64,000 bases of DNA from Caldilineaceae bacterium (GTDB lineage: Bacteria > Chloroflexota > Anaerolineae > Caldilineales > Caldilineaceae), in contig JAJEBF010000061.1 of assembly GCA_022824025.1 (NCBI GenBank), forward strand, positions 1-64,000, given 5' to 3'. Shown piece by piece: positions 42,808 through 51,128 of this stretch (position 1 is the stretch's first letter; each line of letters begins with the position of its first letter). A program made the translations under genes and the position numbers. Below the pieces are notes generated by a model that was not told the origin of the DNA, ran no database searches, and was given only the letters and a program-made list of their open reading frames with translations.

Positions 42808-43812
42808 TTGGCCACAGTCTTAGATTCAGATTCAATCTTGCGCGGGCGCTATGAAATCGTCCGCCTCGTCGGACAGGGCGGAATGGGCGCCGTCTACCAG
42901 GCCAACGATCTGCGCCTGGACGGGCGGGTTTGCGCTATTAAGGAAATCCTGCCAGCCCTCCTGATCGACCACCGTGGTCCCGACCTGGACCTGGGCCAGA
43001 CGATCGAACAGTTCTACCAGGAGGCAAGTGTCCTGGCACGGCTCGATCATCCCAACCTCCCCAAGGTGTCCGACTACTTCTCCGTGGACGGCCGCGAGTA
43101 TCTGGTCATGGACTTTATCGAAGGCCGCGACCTGCAGGAAATCGTCAACGAAGCGCTGCGACAGAACAAGCACCTGTCGGAAGCCCAAGTGCTCCTGTGG
43201 GCGGCGCAGCTACTGGATGCCCTGGAGTACCTGCACAGCCAGGACCCGCCCGTGCTCCACCGCGACATCAAACCGGGCAACATCAAAATCACGCCCGAAA
43301 ACAGACTGAAACTGGTTGACTTCGGCCTGGTCAAAGTCTTGCAACCGGACGATGCACGCACGGTGACCGTCGTCCAGGGGCGGGGCACAGTTGCCTATAC
43401 CCCCCTCGAGCAGTATGGCGGCGATACCGGTCACACCGATGTGCGCTCAGATATCTACAGCGTCGGAGCCACCCTCTATCACCTCCTTGCGGGGGCGCCG
43501 CCCCAGGATGCCAGGGAACGATTCCTCAAGTCCGGTCTGCTGGATCCACTGCGCCAGTTAAACCCAGCCATCTCAACGCGAACGGAACGGGCCGTCTTCC
43601 AGGCGTTGGCCATGCATCCCGACGAGCGCCCTCCCAGCATCGAAGGCTTGCGCCAGTCGCTCTTCGGCGTCGAAAACGCCAGAAAAGATCCCACCACAGA
43701 TCTGCTGCCCCCTCCTACCTGGATTGAAATCCTGCACAGAAACCGTATGCTGATAGGCACAACCGTTTTCCTCTTCATCATCGCCGCTTTTATCAGCATC
43801 TATGAACTCTGA
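42808..43812 (+). CDS. Ser/Thr protein kinase with a C-terminal membrane span
   Basis: The 334-residue protein starts at TTG after AGAGGTG. Hanks motifs are complete: glycine loop VGQGGMGAVY, Lys45 (CAIKE), HRDIKPGNIKIT (H151-D153), DFG at 171, GTVAYTPLEQYGG (activation-loop end) and DVRSDIYSVGATLYHLLAG. After the kinase domain a short linker leads to one C-terminal membrane helix (LIGTTVFLFIIAAFISI) with almost nothing beyond it, so the kinase faces the cytoplasm and no external sensor domain is present. The divergent FHA-winged-helix gene is a plausible target. The ATP-synthase operon follows but is 368 bases away. Confidence 0.92.
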   Translation: MATVLDSDSILRGRYEIVRLVGQGGMGAVYQANDLRLDGRVCAIKEILPALLIDHRGPDLDLGQTIEQFYQEASVLARLDHPNLPKVSDYFSVDGREYLVMDFIEGRDLQEIVNEALRQNKHLSEAQVLLWAAQLLDALEYLHSQDPPVLHRDIKPGNIKITPENRLKLVDFGLVKVLQPDDARTVTVVQGRGTVAYTPLEQYGGDTGHTDVRSDIYSVGATLYHLLAGAPPQDARERFLKSGLLDPLRQLNPAISTRTERAVFQALAMHPDERPPSIEGLRQSLFGVENARKDPTTDLLPPPTWIEILHRNRMLIGTTVFLFIIAAFISIYEL

Positions 43813-43977
43813 CAATGTGAGGCAACCTGCCCATCCATTGGCCGCGGACCGGCAGCCTTCAACCTCGGCGTTGGCGTCTGCTCCTTGCCAGCAAGGGCGC
43901 GCCCGATTCGCGTAGCCAACCACGCCTGAGAGTCATTCTCATAATAGAAACAAATGCCAAAACAACGCTGTGAAAAT

Positions 43978-44007
43978 TTGCGCAATCCTTCCGCGCTCAC
44001 GTATACT
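43978..44007 (+). promoter_or_regulatory. Candidate promoter of the ATP synthase operon
   Basis: TATACT at 44002-44007 with TTGCGC 18 bases upstream. The -10 is good and the -35 weak. The leader to atpB is about 170 bases. Confidence 0.5.
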
Positions 44008-44180
44008 GGAATCGACTTTTCAAGAATGATAGCGACCCCACTGCTTCGCCTCCCCTGAACAAGCTAATGCAGCGGGTAGTCGCGATCTATCGGACGGGTT
44101 GGAGGGCGACGTTCGTCCCGTCACCTGTGCAAACAACAGTGGCCTAACGCCAGAAACGGCCCTTTACAGGAGGGTAGATC

Positions 44181-45131
44181 TTGTTCAAGAATCTTCTCCA
44201 GGCTTTTGTCTTGAATGCACGCATTCGAAATGCGACCATCGGCGTCATCGCGCTGCTCGGCTTGAGCGTGGTGCCGTTCTTCAATGCCCCCCCTCCCCAC
44301 GTCGAATTGGCCGCTGAAGCGCTGCTGGAACACGGACCAAAGTGGTTTACAAACGGCCTTCTGACAACCATCCTGGTCGACTTGATCATTATCCTGATGG
44401 CAGTCTTTGCCGTATCCAGAATGAAGGAAATCCCCGGCGCTTGGCAGAACATCGTCGAAATGCTCGTCGAAGGAATGTGGAACCTGACCCAGAGCATCGC
44501 CGGCCATGGCTCCGCCAACAGCCGCAAATTCTTCCCCTGGGTGATCACCATCTTCATCTTCGTTCTGGTCAGCAACTACATTGGCCTCCTGCCCGGCTTT
44601 GGCTCGATCGGCATCTACCATAGTGGCGCCGAAAGTCACGCACAGGGCGCGCTCGACAACCAGCTCGCGATGGCCGGCGCGGAAACCATCGCCGTCGCAG
44701 CCGCAGCCGAAGAAGGCAAGCCGGTCCTTGTCCCCCTCTTTCGCAGCCCCTCCGCCGACCTGAACATGACCCTTGCCCTGGCGCTCATCTCAGTCTTCAT
44801 GACCCAATTCTTCGGCGTCCAGGCATTGGGAATCCGCTATTTCACCAAGTTCTTCAAGAACCCCTTCAAAGACGGAATGGGAGCCGTGGTCGGCTTCTTT
44901 GAACTGATTGCCGAAATCTCCAAAATAATCAGCTTCTCTTTTCGTCTCTTCGGCAATATCTTCGCCGGTGAAGTCGTCTTGCTGGTTATGGCCTTTCTCG
45001 TCACCTTTCTCCTGCCCAGTATTTTCTACGGGCTGGAATTGTTCATCGGATTCATCCAGGCGCTTGTATTCATGTTGCTGACCCTGGCATTCTTCACCAT
45101 GGCCACCGTCAGCCACGACGATCACCATTAA
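44181..45131 (+). CDS. atpB: ATP synthase F0 subunit a
   Basis: The 316-residue protein starts with TTG (AGGAGGG nine bases before). It is the stator part of the proton channel. The conserved last helices are clear: LIAEISKIISFSFRLFGNIF with the essential Arg (SFRLFGN), FAGEVVLLVMAFLVTF and LELFIGFIQALVFMLLTLAF. The first hydrophobic segment is at 20-35 and ILVDLIIILMAVFAV follows. A 45-residue loop (YHSGAESHAQGALDNQLAMA...) between helices is longer than usual. It ends with His-rich SHDDHH. First gene of the operon; no atpI was seen in front. Confidence 0.95.
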   Translation: MFKNLLQAFVLNARIRNATIGVIALLGLSVVPFFNAPPPHVELAAEALLEHGPKWFTNGLLTTILVDLIIILMAVFAVSRMKEIPGAWQNIVEMLVEGMWNLTQSIAGHGSANSRKFFPWVITIFIFVLVSNYIGLLPGFGSIGIYHSGAESHAQGALDNQLAMAGAETIAVAAAAEEGKPVLVPLFRSPSADLNMTLALALISVFMTQFFGVQALGIRYFTKFFKNPFKDGMGAVVGFFELIAEISKIISFSFRLFGNIFAGEVVLLVMAFLVTFLLPSIFYGLELFIGFIQALVFMLLTLAFFTMATVSHDDHH

Positions 45132-45232
45132 AGCCGGTTGCCAGTGGCAGGCTGCGCCAGGCTCCACTCGGGCGCCCGAACACTGGCCGCCAAACACTAA
45201 TCACCGCAGTTAAGAAAAAGGAGTTCACACTC

Positions 45233-45460
45233 ATGGATGTTGAAGTCGCCAAGGAACTGGGTTCTGCTCTTGCTATCGGCTTGGGCGCAATTGGCCCCGG
45301 AGTGGGGATCGGTCTGATTGGCGCCAAAGCGATGGAAGCGATGGGCCGCAATCCTGAAGTGACCAACACTGTGCAGACGAACATGCTGCTCGGTTTCGCC
45401 TTCTGTGAATCGGTCGCAATCTACGCGCTCGTTATCTCGCTGTTGGTCAAGTTCGTCTAA
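45233..45460 (+). CDS. atpE: ATP synthase F0 subunit c
   Basis: The 75-residue hairpin of two membrane helices forms the rotor ring. Helix 1 contains GLGAIGPGVGIGLIGAKAME with the Gly repeat, the polar loop is GRNPE, and helix 2 is LLGFAFCESVAIYALVISLL with the ion-carrying Glu at position 59. The Gln that sodium-binding rings have in helix 1 (GxGQG) is Ile here, which argues for proton coupling. AAAAAGGAG lies before the ATG. A 100-base gap on each side separates it from atpB and atpF. Confidence 0.95.
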   Translation: MDVEVAKELGSALAIGLGAIGPGVGIGLIGAKAMEAMGRNPEVTNTVQTNMLLGFAFCESVAIYALVISLLVKFV

Positions 45461-45562
45461 ACCTGTTCTCAGTGGCCAGAATTCAGTCGCCCGTGACCAG
45501 TGTTCACGCCCGGGGGCCAGTGCCCTGACCGTCCGCGAAACACGAGCCACTGCAGTTAATCC
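45461..45562. repeat. Degenerate heptamer-like spacer between atpE and atpF
   Basis: The spacer contains GTGACCAGTGTTCAC, GGCCAGTGCCCTGACCG and ends GAGCCACTGCAGTTAATCC: pieces of the TGACCAC unit and the complete CCACTGCAGTT tail seen after intact arrays. A similar trace (TAATCACCGCAGTTAAG) lies before atpE. It reads as an eroded array. Confidence 0.5.
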
Positions 45563-45574
45563 AGGAGGTTGGCC

Positions 45575-46084
45575 TTGGACGCTCTCGATAAATTAGGCAT
45601 TAGTTGGCAGTTACTGCTCTCGCAAATCGTCAACTTCGGACTGTTGATGATTATTCTGCAACAGCTACTCTACAAGCCCGTTCTGAACATGCTCGAGCAG
45701 CGCAGACAGCGCATCGCCGAGGGTCTGGAGCAGGCAGATAAGGCATCGCACGCGGCCGCAGAAGCCGAAGCGGAAAAACAGGGCATCCTCGAAGAGGCCC
45801 GCCGCGAAGCCCAGGAAGTGCGCGCCCAGGCAACCCGCGACGCCGAACGGATCGCGCAAGACGTGCGCAGCCGCGCCGATCAGGAAGCCCAGGAAATCCG
45901 CATGAAGGCCCAGGCCGACGCCGAAGCGCAAACCGCCGCCGTCATGGCCGACGCCAGAAAACAGATCGCAGACCTGGCCATCGCCGCCACCGAGCAAATC
46001 CTCGGAAGAGAACTGGCGAACAGAGATGAACAGGAGCGCTTTGTCGCCGATTACCTGGCTCAGCAAAACGGGAGCGGTTCATGA
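45575..46084 (+). CDS. atpF: ATP synthase F0 subunit b
   Basis: 169 residues from the TTG six bases after AGGAGG; another TTG two codons earlier touches that site. One N-terminal membrane helix (LLLSQIVNFGLLMIILQQLL) is followed by a long Ala/Glu/Arg/Gln helix (EQRRQRIAEGLEQADKASHA to IAATEQILGRELANRDEQER), as expected for the peripheral stalk dimer. Length is normal. Its stop overlaps atpH by four bases. Confidence 0.95.
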   Translation: MDALDKLGISWQLLLSQIVNFGLLMIILQQLLYKPVLNMLEQRRQRIAEGLEQADKASHAAAEAEAEKQGILEEARREAQEVRAQATRDAERIAQDVRSRADQEAQEIRMKAQADAEAQTAAVMADARKQIADLAIAATEQILGRELANRDEQERFVADYLAQQNGSGS

Positions 46085-46578
46085 GCGAGCGCGCAACGGC
46101 CGAACGATATGCCCAGGCCATTCTCGAGGCGATCGTAGAGCAGTGGCAGACGACGCTTTCCCAGGTCGCTGACGCCCTTGCGCAGGACCCCAAACTGGGC
46201 GCAAATGTCGATTCCATCCAAAACGCGATTCCCGACGACGCCCCGCCCGAACTGCAAAATTTCGTCAAAATGCTCGCGCAAGAAGGGGATGCGGCTCTTC
46301 TCCCTCGCGTCATCGCCGCTCTGGGCGCAAGCCTCCGCGGCGAAACCGGCCCGCAGGAAGCCGACATCACAAGCGCCATCGAGTTGGGGGACGACGCCCA
46401 AGAGCAGATTCGCCAGCGGCTCATCCAACAGTACGGGGAAGGTCTCGTCTTCAGCTTCGATGTAGACCCCTCCCTGATGGGCGGCCTCCGCATCCGCGTC
46501 GGAGACCAGCTAATCGACAACACCGTCGCAAATCGGCTCATGGCCCTGCGCGAAATGGTCGCAGCTTCAGTACGGTAA
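46081..46578 (+). CDS. atpH: ATP synthase F1 subunit delta
   Basis: The 165-residue protein joins the b stalk to the F1 head. The family signature at the C-terminus is present: QYGEGLVFSFDVDPSLMGGL and RIRVGDQLIDNTVANRLMAL. The N-terminal half (ERATAERYAQAILEAIVEQW) is a helical bundle, a little shorter than the usual 175-180 residues. ATGA overlap with atpF implies coupled translation. Confidence 0.93.
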   Translation: MSERATAERYAQAILEAIVEQWQTTLSQVADALAQDPKLGANVDSIQNAIPDDAPPELQNFVKMLAQEGDAALLPRVIAALGASLRGETGPQEADITSAIELGDDAQEQIRQRLIQQYGEGLVFSFDVDPSLMGGLRIRVGDQLIDNTVANRLMALREMVAASVR

Positions 46579-46673
46579 TCTTGGATTTGGCAATCAGTTT
46601 CGGGTCCTGACTTTCTGTGACCGCGCACCGCCAGGAACCCAGAACTGGTAACCTACAATAAAGGACAGCGCAT

Positions 46674-48203
46674 ATGGCAGTTCAGACAGAAGAACTGACC
46701 CAGGAATTTACCGACCGGCTCAAACAGCAGATCCTCAGCTTCCAGCCAGCCCCCAGCCGCGTTGACGTCGGCGAAGTCGTCGAAGTCGGTGATGGCATCG
46801 CCATCATCTCCGGCCTCCAGGGTGTCATGGCAAGCGAGCTGGTTGAGTTCACCAAGACCGGCGTGCTCGGCATCGCCCAGAACCTGAACGACGATTCCGT
46901 CGGTATCATCATCATGGGCGAATACACCGATATCGAAGAGGGCGACCTGGTGAGCAGCACCGGCCGCCTGGCTTCCGTCCCCGTCGGAGACCCTCTGATC
47001 GGGCGCGTCGTCAACGCCGTCGGTCAGCCGCTGGATGGAAAGGGCCCAATCGATTCAAGCGCTACCCGCCCAGTTGAGCGTATCGCCCCTGGCGTTGTGC
47101 TTCGCAAGGGTGTCGACACACCTGTCGAGACCGGCGTTACCGTCGTTGACGCGCTCATTCCCATCGGACGCGGCCAGCGAGAATTGATCATCGGCGACCG
47201 CCAGACCGGCAAGACCGCCCTCGCCATCGACACGATCATCAACCAGAAGGGCAAAGACCTGATCTGCATCTACGTTGCAGTCGGGCAAAAGCAATCTACA
47301 GTGGCCCAAGTCGTGGGCACCTTGGAAAAATACGGCGCCATGGAACATACCATCGTCGTTACCGCCTCCGCCGCCGACCCGGCCGCCCTGCAGTTCCTGG
47401 CGCCCTACGCAGGTTGCGCAATGGGTGAAGAGTTCATGGAGCAGGGCCGCGACGCCCTCATTGTCTACGATGATCTCTCCAAACATGCCCAGGCCTACCG
47501 CCAGGTATCCCTGCTTCTGCGCCGTCCCCCCGGCCGCGAGGCCTACCCTGGCGATGTCTTCTACCTGCATAGCCGCCTCCTGGAGCGGGCCGCCCGCCTT
47601 GATGAGGAGTTCGGCGGCGGCAGCCTGACCGCGCTTCCGGTGATCGAAACCCAGGCCGGCGACGTGTCGGCTTACATTCCCACTAACGTGATTTCAATCA
47701 CCGATGGTCAGATCTTTCTGGAAAGCGACCTTTTTTATGCCGGGATTCGCCCCGCCATGAACGTCGGCCTTTCCGTCAGCCGCGTAGGCAGTTCCGCCCA
47801 GACCAGAGCGATGAAGGATGTTGCCGGCCGCCTGAAACTGGAGTTCAGCCAGTTCCGCGAACTGGCCGCCTTCGCCCAGTTCGGCTCCGACCTGGACGCA
47901 GCAACCCAGCGCCAGCTCAACCGCGGCCAGCGCATTCAGGAAACGCTCAAACAACCCCAATACGAGCCCCTGCAGCTGGACAAGCAGGTCATGAGCCTTT
48001 TCGCAGTCACGAACGGCTATGTCGACGAAATCGATGTCACCGATGTGAAGCGTTGGGAACTGGAGATGCACGCCTACATGGATGCCAACCATCCCGAAAT
48101 CGGCCAGACCATCCTGCGCGCGCAGGAACTGCCGGATGAGTCGCTCGATTCCCTGCGCCTGGCCCTGGAGACCTTCAATAGCAACTGGACGGGGTCTGAA
48201 TAA
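46674..48203 (+). CDS. atpA: ATP synthase F1 subunit alpha
   Basis: The 509-residue protein is the non-catalytic nucleotide-binding subunit. Visible are the N-terminal beta barrel (VVEVGDGIAIISGLQGVMAS), Walker A GDRQTGKTALAIDTIINQKG (about residues 171-190), ALIVYDDLSKHAQAYRQVSL, LLRRPPGREAYPGDVFYLHS, PAMNVGLSVSRVGSSAQTRA and a helical C-terminus. Normal length. AAAGGA lies before the ATG; the 95-base gap to atpH has no recognisable element. Confidence 0.97.
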   Translation: MAVQTEELTQEFTDRLKQQILSFQPAPSRVDVGEVVEVGDGIAIISGLQGVMASELVEFTKTGVLGIAQNLNDDSVGIIIMGEYTDIEEGDLVSSTGRLASVPVGDPLIGRVVNAVGQPLDGKGPIDSSATRPVERIAPGVVLRKGVDTPVETGVTVVDALIPIGRGQRELIIGDRQTGKTALAIDTIINQKGKDLICIYVAVGQKQSTVAQVVGTLEKYGAMEHTIVVTASAADPAALQFLAPYAGCAMGEEFMEQGRDALIVYDDLSKHAQAYRQVSLLLRRPPGREAYPGDVFYLHSRLLERAARLDEEFGGGSLTALPVIETQAGDVSAYIPTNVISITDGQIFLESDLFYAGIRPAMNVGLSVSRVGSSAQTRAMKDVAGRLKLEFSQFRELAAFAQFGSDLDAATQRQLNRGQRIQETLKQPQYEPLQLDKQVMSLFAVTNGYVDEIDVTDVKRWELEMHAYMDANHPEIGQTILRAQELPDESLDSLRLALETFNSNWTGSE

Positions 48204-48279
48204 ACCGTAGATCAGTTATCAGCGACCAGCGCAGTAACCCGGCATTCGGCCACAGTTCACTGCGTCTGAGGAGGCATTG

Positions 48280-49149
48280 GTGGCAAGCACACGTGAAATT
48301 CGCCGTCGCATCCGCTCAGTTCGAAACATCTCTCAGGTCACGCGAGCGATGGAAGCGGTGGCTGCATCCAAAATGCGGCGCGCCCAACAGCAGGTGATGG
48401 CGACCCGGCCCTACGCCGAAAAAGCCCTCGAAGTGCTCAGCCACATCGCCCGGCTGCACGGCAGCGGCGACGCATTGGACGCGCTCATCACCGCCAGAGA
48501 CGAAATAAAGCGGGTCGGGATTGTCCTGATCACCGCCGACCGCGGGCTGGCCGGCGGCTTTAATGCCAATGTGCTGCGGCAGAACGCCGCCTTCATCAAA
48601 GAGCAACGTGACCAGGGACGGGAAGTCGAAGTCGTTGCCGTCGGCAGGAAGGGCCGTGACTGGCTTCTTCGTTACGATCCGGTAATCCGGGCAGAGTTCA
48701 CCAATATGCCCGATACCCTCGCCACCGCCGACATCGCCCCCATCTCCCGGACTGTGATCGACGACTTTCGCTCGGCGCGGTTCGATGAGGTCCATGTCAT
48801 CTTCACCGACTTCGTCAACACGCTCATCCAGCGGCCCACCGTCCAACAGATCCTCCCCGTCCTTCCGGCAGAGGCAACCGTGGCCATGCCTCCTGATTAT
48901 ATCTTCGAGCCAAGCATGGAGGCCGTGTTGGAGCAGGTCCTGATCGGCTTCACCGAAGTGCAGATTCTGCAAGCACTGTACGAGAGCATTGCCAGCGAAC
49001 ACTCGGCGCGCATGGTTGCCATGCGCAACGCAACCGAAGCAGCCAATGACCTCGTCGACGAGTTAACTTTGACCTACAACAAAGCGCGTCAAGAAGGCAT
49101 CACCCGCGAATTGATGGATATTGTCGGCGGTTCTATCGGCCTGGAGTAG
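48280..49149 (+). CDS. atpG: ATP synthase F1 subunit gamma
   Basis: 289 residues from GTG (GAGGAGG five bases before; a TTG one codon earlier is too close to that site). It is the central shaft. Conserved ends are intact: ASTREIRRRIRSVRNISQVT, RAMEAVAASKMRRAQQQ, ITADRGLAGGFNANVLRQNA, and the C-terminal helix SEHSARMVAMRNATEAANDL, YNKARQEGITRELMDIVGG. The spacer before it contains another possible eroded heptamer trace (CAGCGACCAGCGCAGT). Confidence 0.95.
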   Translation: MASTREIRRRIRSVRNISQVTRAMEAVAASKMRRAQQQVMATRPYAEKALEVLSHIARLHGSGDALDALITARDEIKRVGIVLITADRGLAGGFNANVLRQNAAFIKEQRDQGREVEVVAVGRKGRDWLLRYDPVIRAEFTNMPDTLATADIAPISRTVIDDFRSARFDEVHVIFTDFVNTLIQRPTVQQILPVLPAEATVAMPPDYIFEPSMEAVLEQVLIGFTEVQILQALYESIASEHSARMVAMRNATEAANDLVDELTLTYNKARQEGITRELMDIVGGSIGLE

Positions 49150-49197
49150 GTTGGAGCAGGCTGGACTGCCCCTTACCATAGCAGAACGGAGCATACC

Positions 49198-50619
49198 ATG
49201 TCAGAAAACGGAAGCAATGGCCGCATCAGCGGTTCCGTCTCCAGCGTTGTCGGTCCGGTCGTGGATTTCTCCTTCACGGGGGAAGTTCTGCCCGAAATCT
49301 ACGATGCCGTCTACGTCGACCTCGACGACGATTCGACCCTGGTCTGTGAGGTTCAGCAGCATCTGGGTGAGGGCTCCGTCCGGGCGGTGGCCATGAGCTC
49401 CACCGACGGGATGCGCCGCGGTATGGAAGGTTACTCCTTCGGCTCCCCCATCACAGTGCCCGTCGGTCCAGGAACGTTGGGGCGCATCTTTGACGTGTCC
49501 GGCAATACGATCGACAGCGATGAAGAGGTCGATGCCGCAGACCACTATTCCATCCACCGCGAACCGCCCAGCTTCGCCGACCGCAGCACACAGGCCGAGC
49601 TGTTCGAGACCGGCGTCAAGGTCATTGACCTCATCGCTCCCTTCACCAAGGGCGGCAAGACCGGCATCTTCGGCGGCGCCGGCGTGGGCAAAACCGTCAT
49701 CATTCAAGAGCTGATTAACAACGTCGCCGAGTACCACAGCGGCTACTCCGTCTTCGCAGGCGTCGGCGAACGCAGTCGCGAAGGCAATGACCTGTGGCAC
49801 GAAATGCGCGACTCCGGCGTTATCGATTCCACGGTCATGGTTTTCGGGCAGATGAACGAACCCCCCGGCGCACGCCTGCGGGTCGGCCTGACCGGTGTGA
49901 CCATGGCAGAGTACTTCCGCGACGAAGGTCGTGACGTCCTCCTGTTTATCGACAACATCTTCCGTTTTGTGCAGGCCGGTTCCGAAGTGTCGGCCCTTTT
50001 GGGGCGCTTGCCCAGCGCTGTAGGCTACGCCCCTACGCTGGGCACCGATATGGGTGAGCTGCAGGAGCGGATCACCTCCACCAACGTCGGCTCAATCACG
50101 TCGATGCAGGCCGTCTACGTGCCCGCCGATGACTACACCGATCCCGCGCCGGCAACCACATTCGCCCACCTGGACGCCACCATCACGCTGGAACGCGCCC
50201 TCGCCGAGCAATCGCTCTATCCGGCTATGGACCCGCTCGGCTCCACCAGCCGCATCCTCGACCCGCTCATCGTCGGCGAGGAACACTACAACGTCGCCCG
50301 CGAGGTGCAACAGACCCTCCAGCGCTACCGCGACTTGCAGGACATCATCGCCATTCTCGGTGTCGAGGAACTGAGCGAAGACGACAAGCTCATCGTCGCC
50401 CGCGCCCGCAAGATTCAGCGTTTCCTTACCCAGCCCATGCACGTGGCCGAGGTCTTCACCGGCCAGCCCGGCGAGTACGTGAGGATCGATGACACGGTTA
50501 GCGGCTTCCGCGAGATTCTCGACGGCAAGCATGATGACCTGCCCGAACAGGCCTTCTACATGGTCGGGTCCATCGAAAAAGCAGTCGAAAAGGGTGAGCA
50601 ACTGAGGCAGGAAGAATGA
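49198..50619 (+). CDS. atpD: ATP synthase F1 subunit beta
   Basis: The 473-residue catalytic subunit has Walker A GGAGVGKTVIIQELINNVAE, the catalytic Glu region GVGERSREGNDLWHEM, Walker B VLLFIDNIFRFVQAGSEVSA, and GRLPSAVGYAPTLGTDMGEL. The C-terminal DELSE-type segment appears as VEELSEDDKLIVARARKIQ. Length is normal. It overlaps atpC by four bases. Confidence 0.97.
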   Translation: MSENGSNGRISGSVSSVVGPVVDFSFTGEVLPEIYDAVYVDLDDDSTLVCEVQQHLGEGSVRAVAMSSTDGMRRGMEGYSFGSPITVPVGPGTLGRIFDVSGNTIDSDEEVDAADHYSIHREPPSFADRSTQAELFETGVKVIDLIAPFTKGGKTGIFGGAGVGKTVIIQELINNVAEYHSGYSVFAGVGERSREGNDLWHEMRDSGVIDSTVMVFGQMNEPPGARLRVGLTGVTMAEYFRDEGRDVLLFIDNIFRFVQAGSEVSALLGRLPSAVGYAPTLGTDMGELQERITSTNVGSITSMQAVYVPADDYTDPAPATTFAHLDATITLERALAEQSLYPAMDPLGSTSRILDPLIVGEEHYNVAREVQQTLQRYRDLQDIIAILGVEELSEDDKLIVARARKIQRFLTQPMHVAEVFTGQPGEYVRIDDTVSGFREILDGKHDDLPEQAFYMVGSIEKAVEKGEQLRQEE

Positions 50620-51053
50620 CGATTCAGGTCGAGATCGTAACGCCCAGCCGCCAGCTGTACAGCGGTGAAGTCGAGATGATCACCATGCCCGGCGTCGACG
50701 GCGAGATGGGTGTGCTGGCTGGCCATGCACCCCTGCTGACAACGCTCAACATCGGCGAAATCACGCTGCATGACGCCGGCGGCGAGCCCGAATACATCGC
50801 GGTCAGCGGCGGCGTAGTCGAAGTCCTGCCGGACAAGGTGATTGTGCTGGCCCGCTCCGCTGAGCGCGCCGAGGACATCGACATCGCCCGCGCCGAGGCC
50901 GCTTTGCAACGCGCCGAAGAGGCTCTGCGCACGCGGTCCCCCGAAGAGCGCCAGCCAGTCGAGGTCGCCTACCGCCGCAGCCAGCTGCGCCTGAAGGTCG
51001 CACGCCGCCGCCGGCGCACCCGCCCCGGTGTCTTCGTGGAGGACGAAGGATAG
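50616..51053 (+). CDS. atpC: ATP synthase F1 subunit epsilon
   Basis: The 145-residue protein has the N-terminal beta sandwich (VEIVTPSRQLYSGEVEMITM, PGVDGEMGVLAGHAPLLTTL, YIAVSGGVVEVLPDKVIVLA) and the C-terminal helical hairpin (IDIARAEAALQRAEEALRTR) that can brake ATP hydrolysis. The last 20 residues are unusually Arg-rich (RRRRRTRPG). It is the last gene of the operon. Confidence 0.95.
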   Translation: MTIQVEIVTPSRQLYSGEVEMITMPGVDGEMGVLAGHAPLLTTLNIGEITLHDAGGEPEYIAVSGGVVEVLPDKVIVLARSAERAEDIDIARAEAALQRAEEALRTRSPEERQPVEVAYRRSQLRLKVARRRRRTRPGVFVEDEG

Positions 51054-51074
51054 CGCCCTCTTTACACCAAGAAA

Positions 51075-51108
51075 AAAAGGCCGGGTCTTGTACAAGACCC
51101 GGCCTTTT
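51075..51108. terminator. Strong bidirectional intrinsic terminator
   Basis: AAAAGGCCGGGTCTTG and CAAGACCCGGCCTTTT form a perfect palindrome around TA, with A and T tracts on both sides. It ends the ATP synthase operon and the convergent sialidase-like gene. Confidence 0.95.
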
Positions 51109-51128
51109 CGTTTCAACAAGAACTGAAC

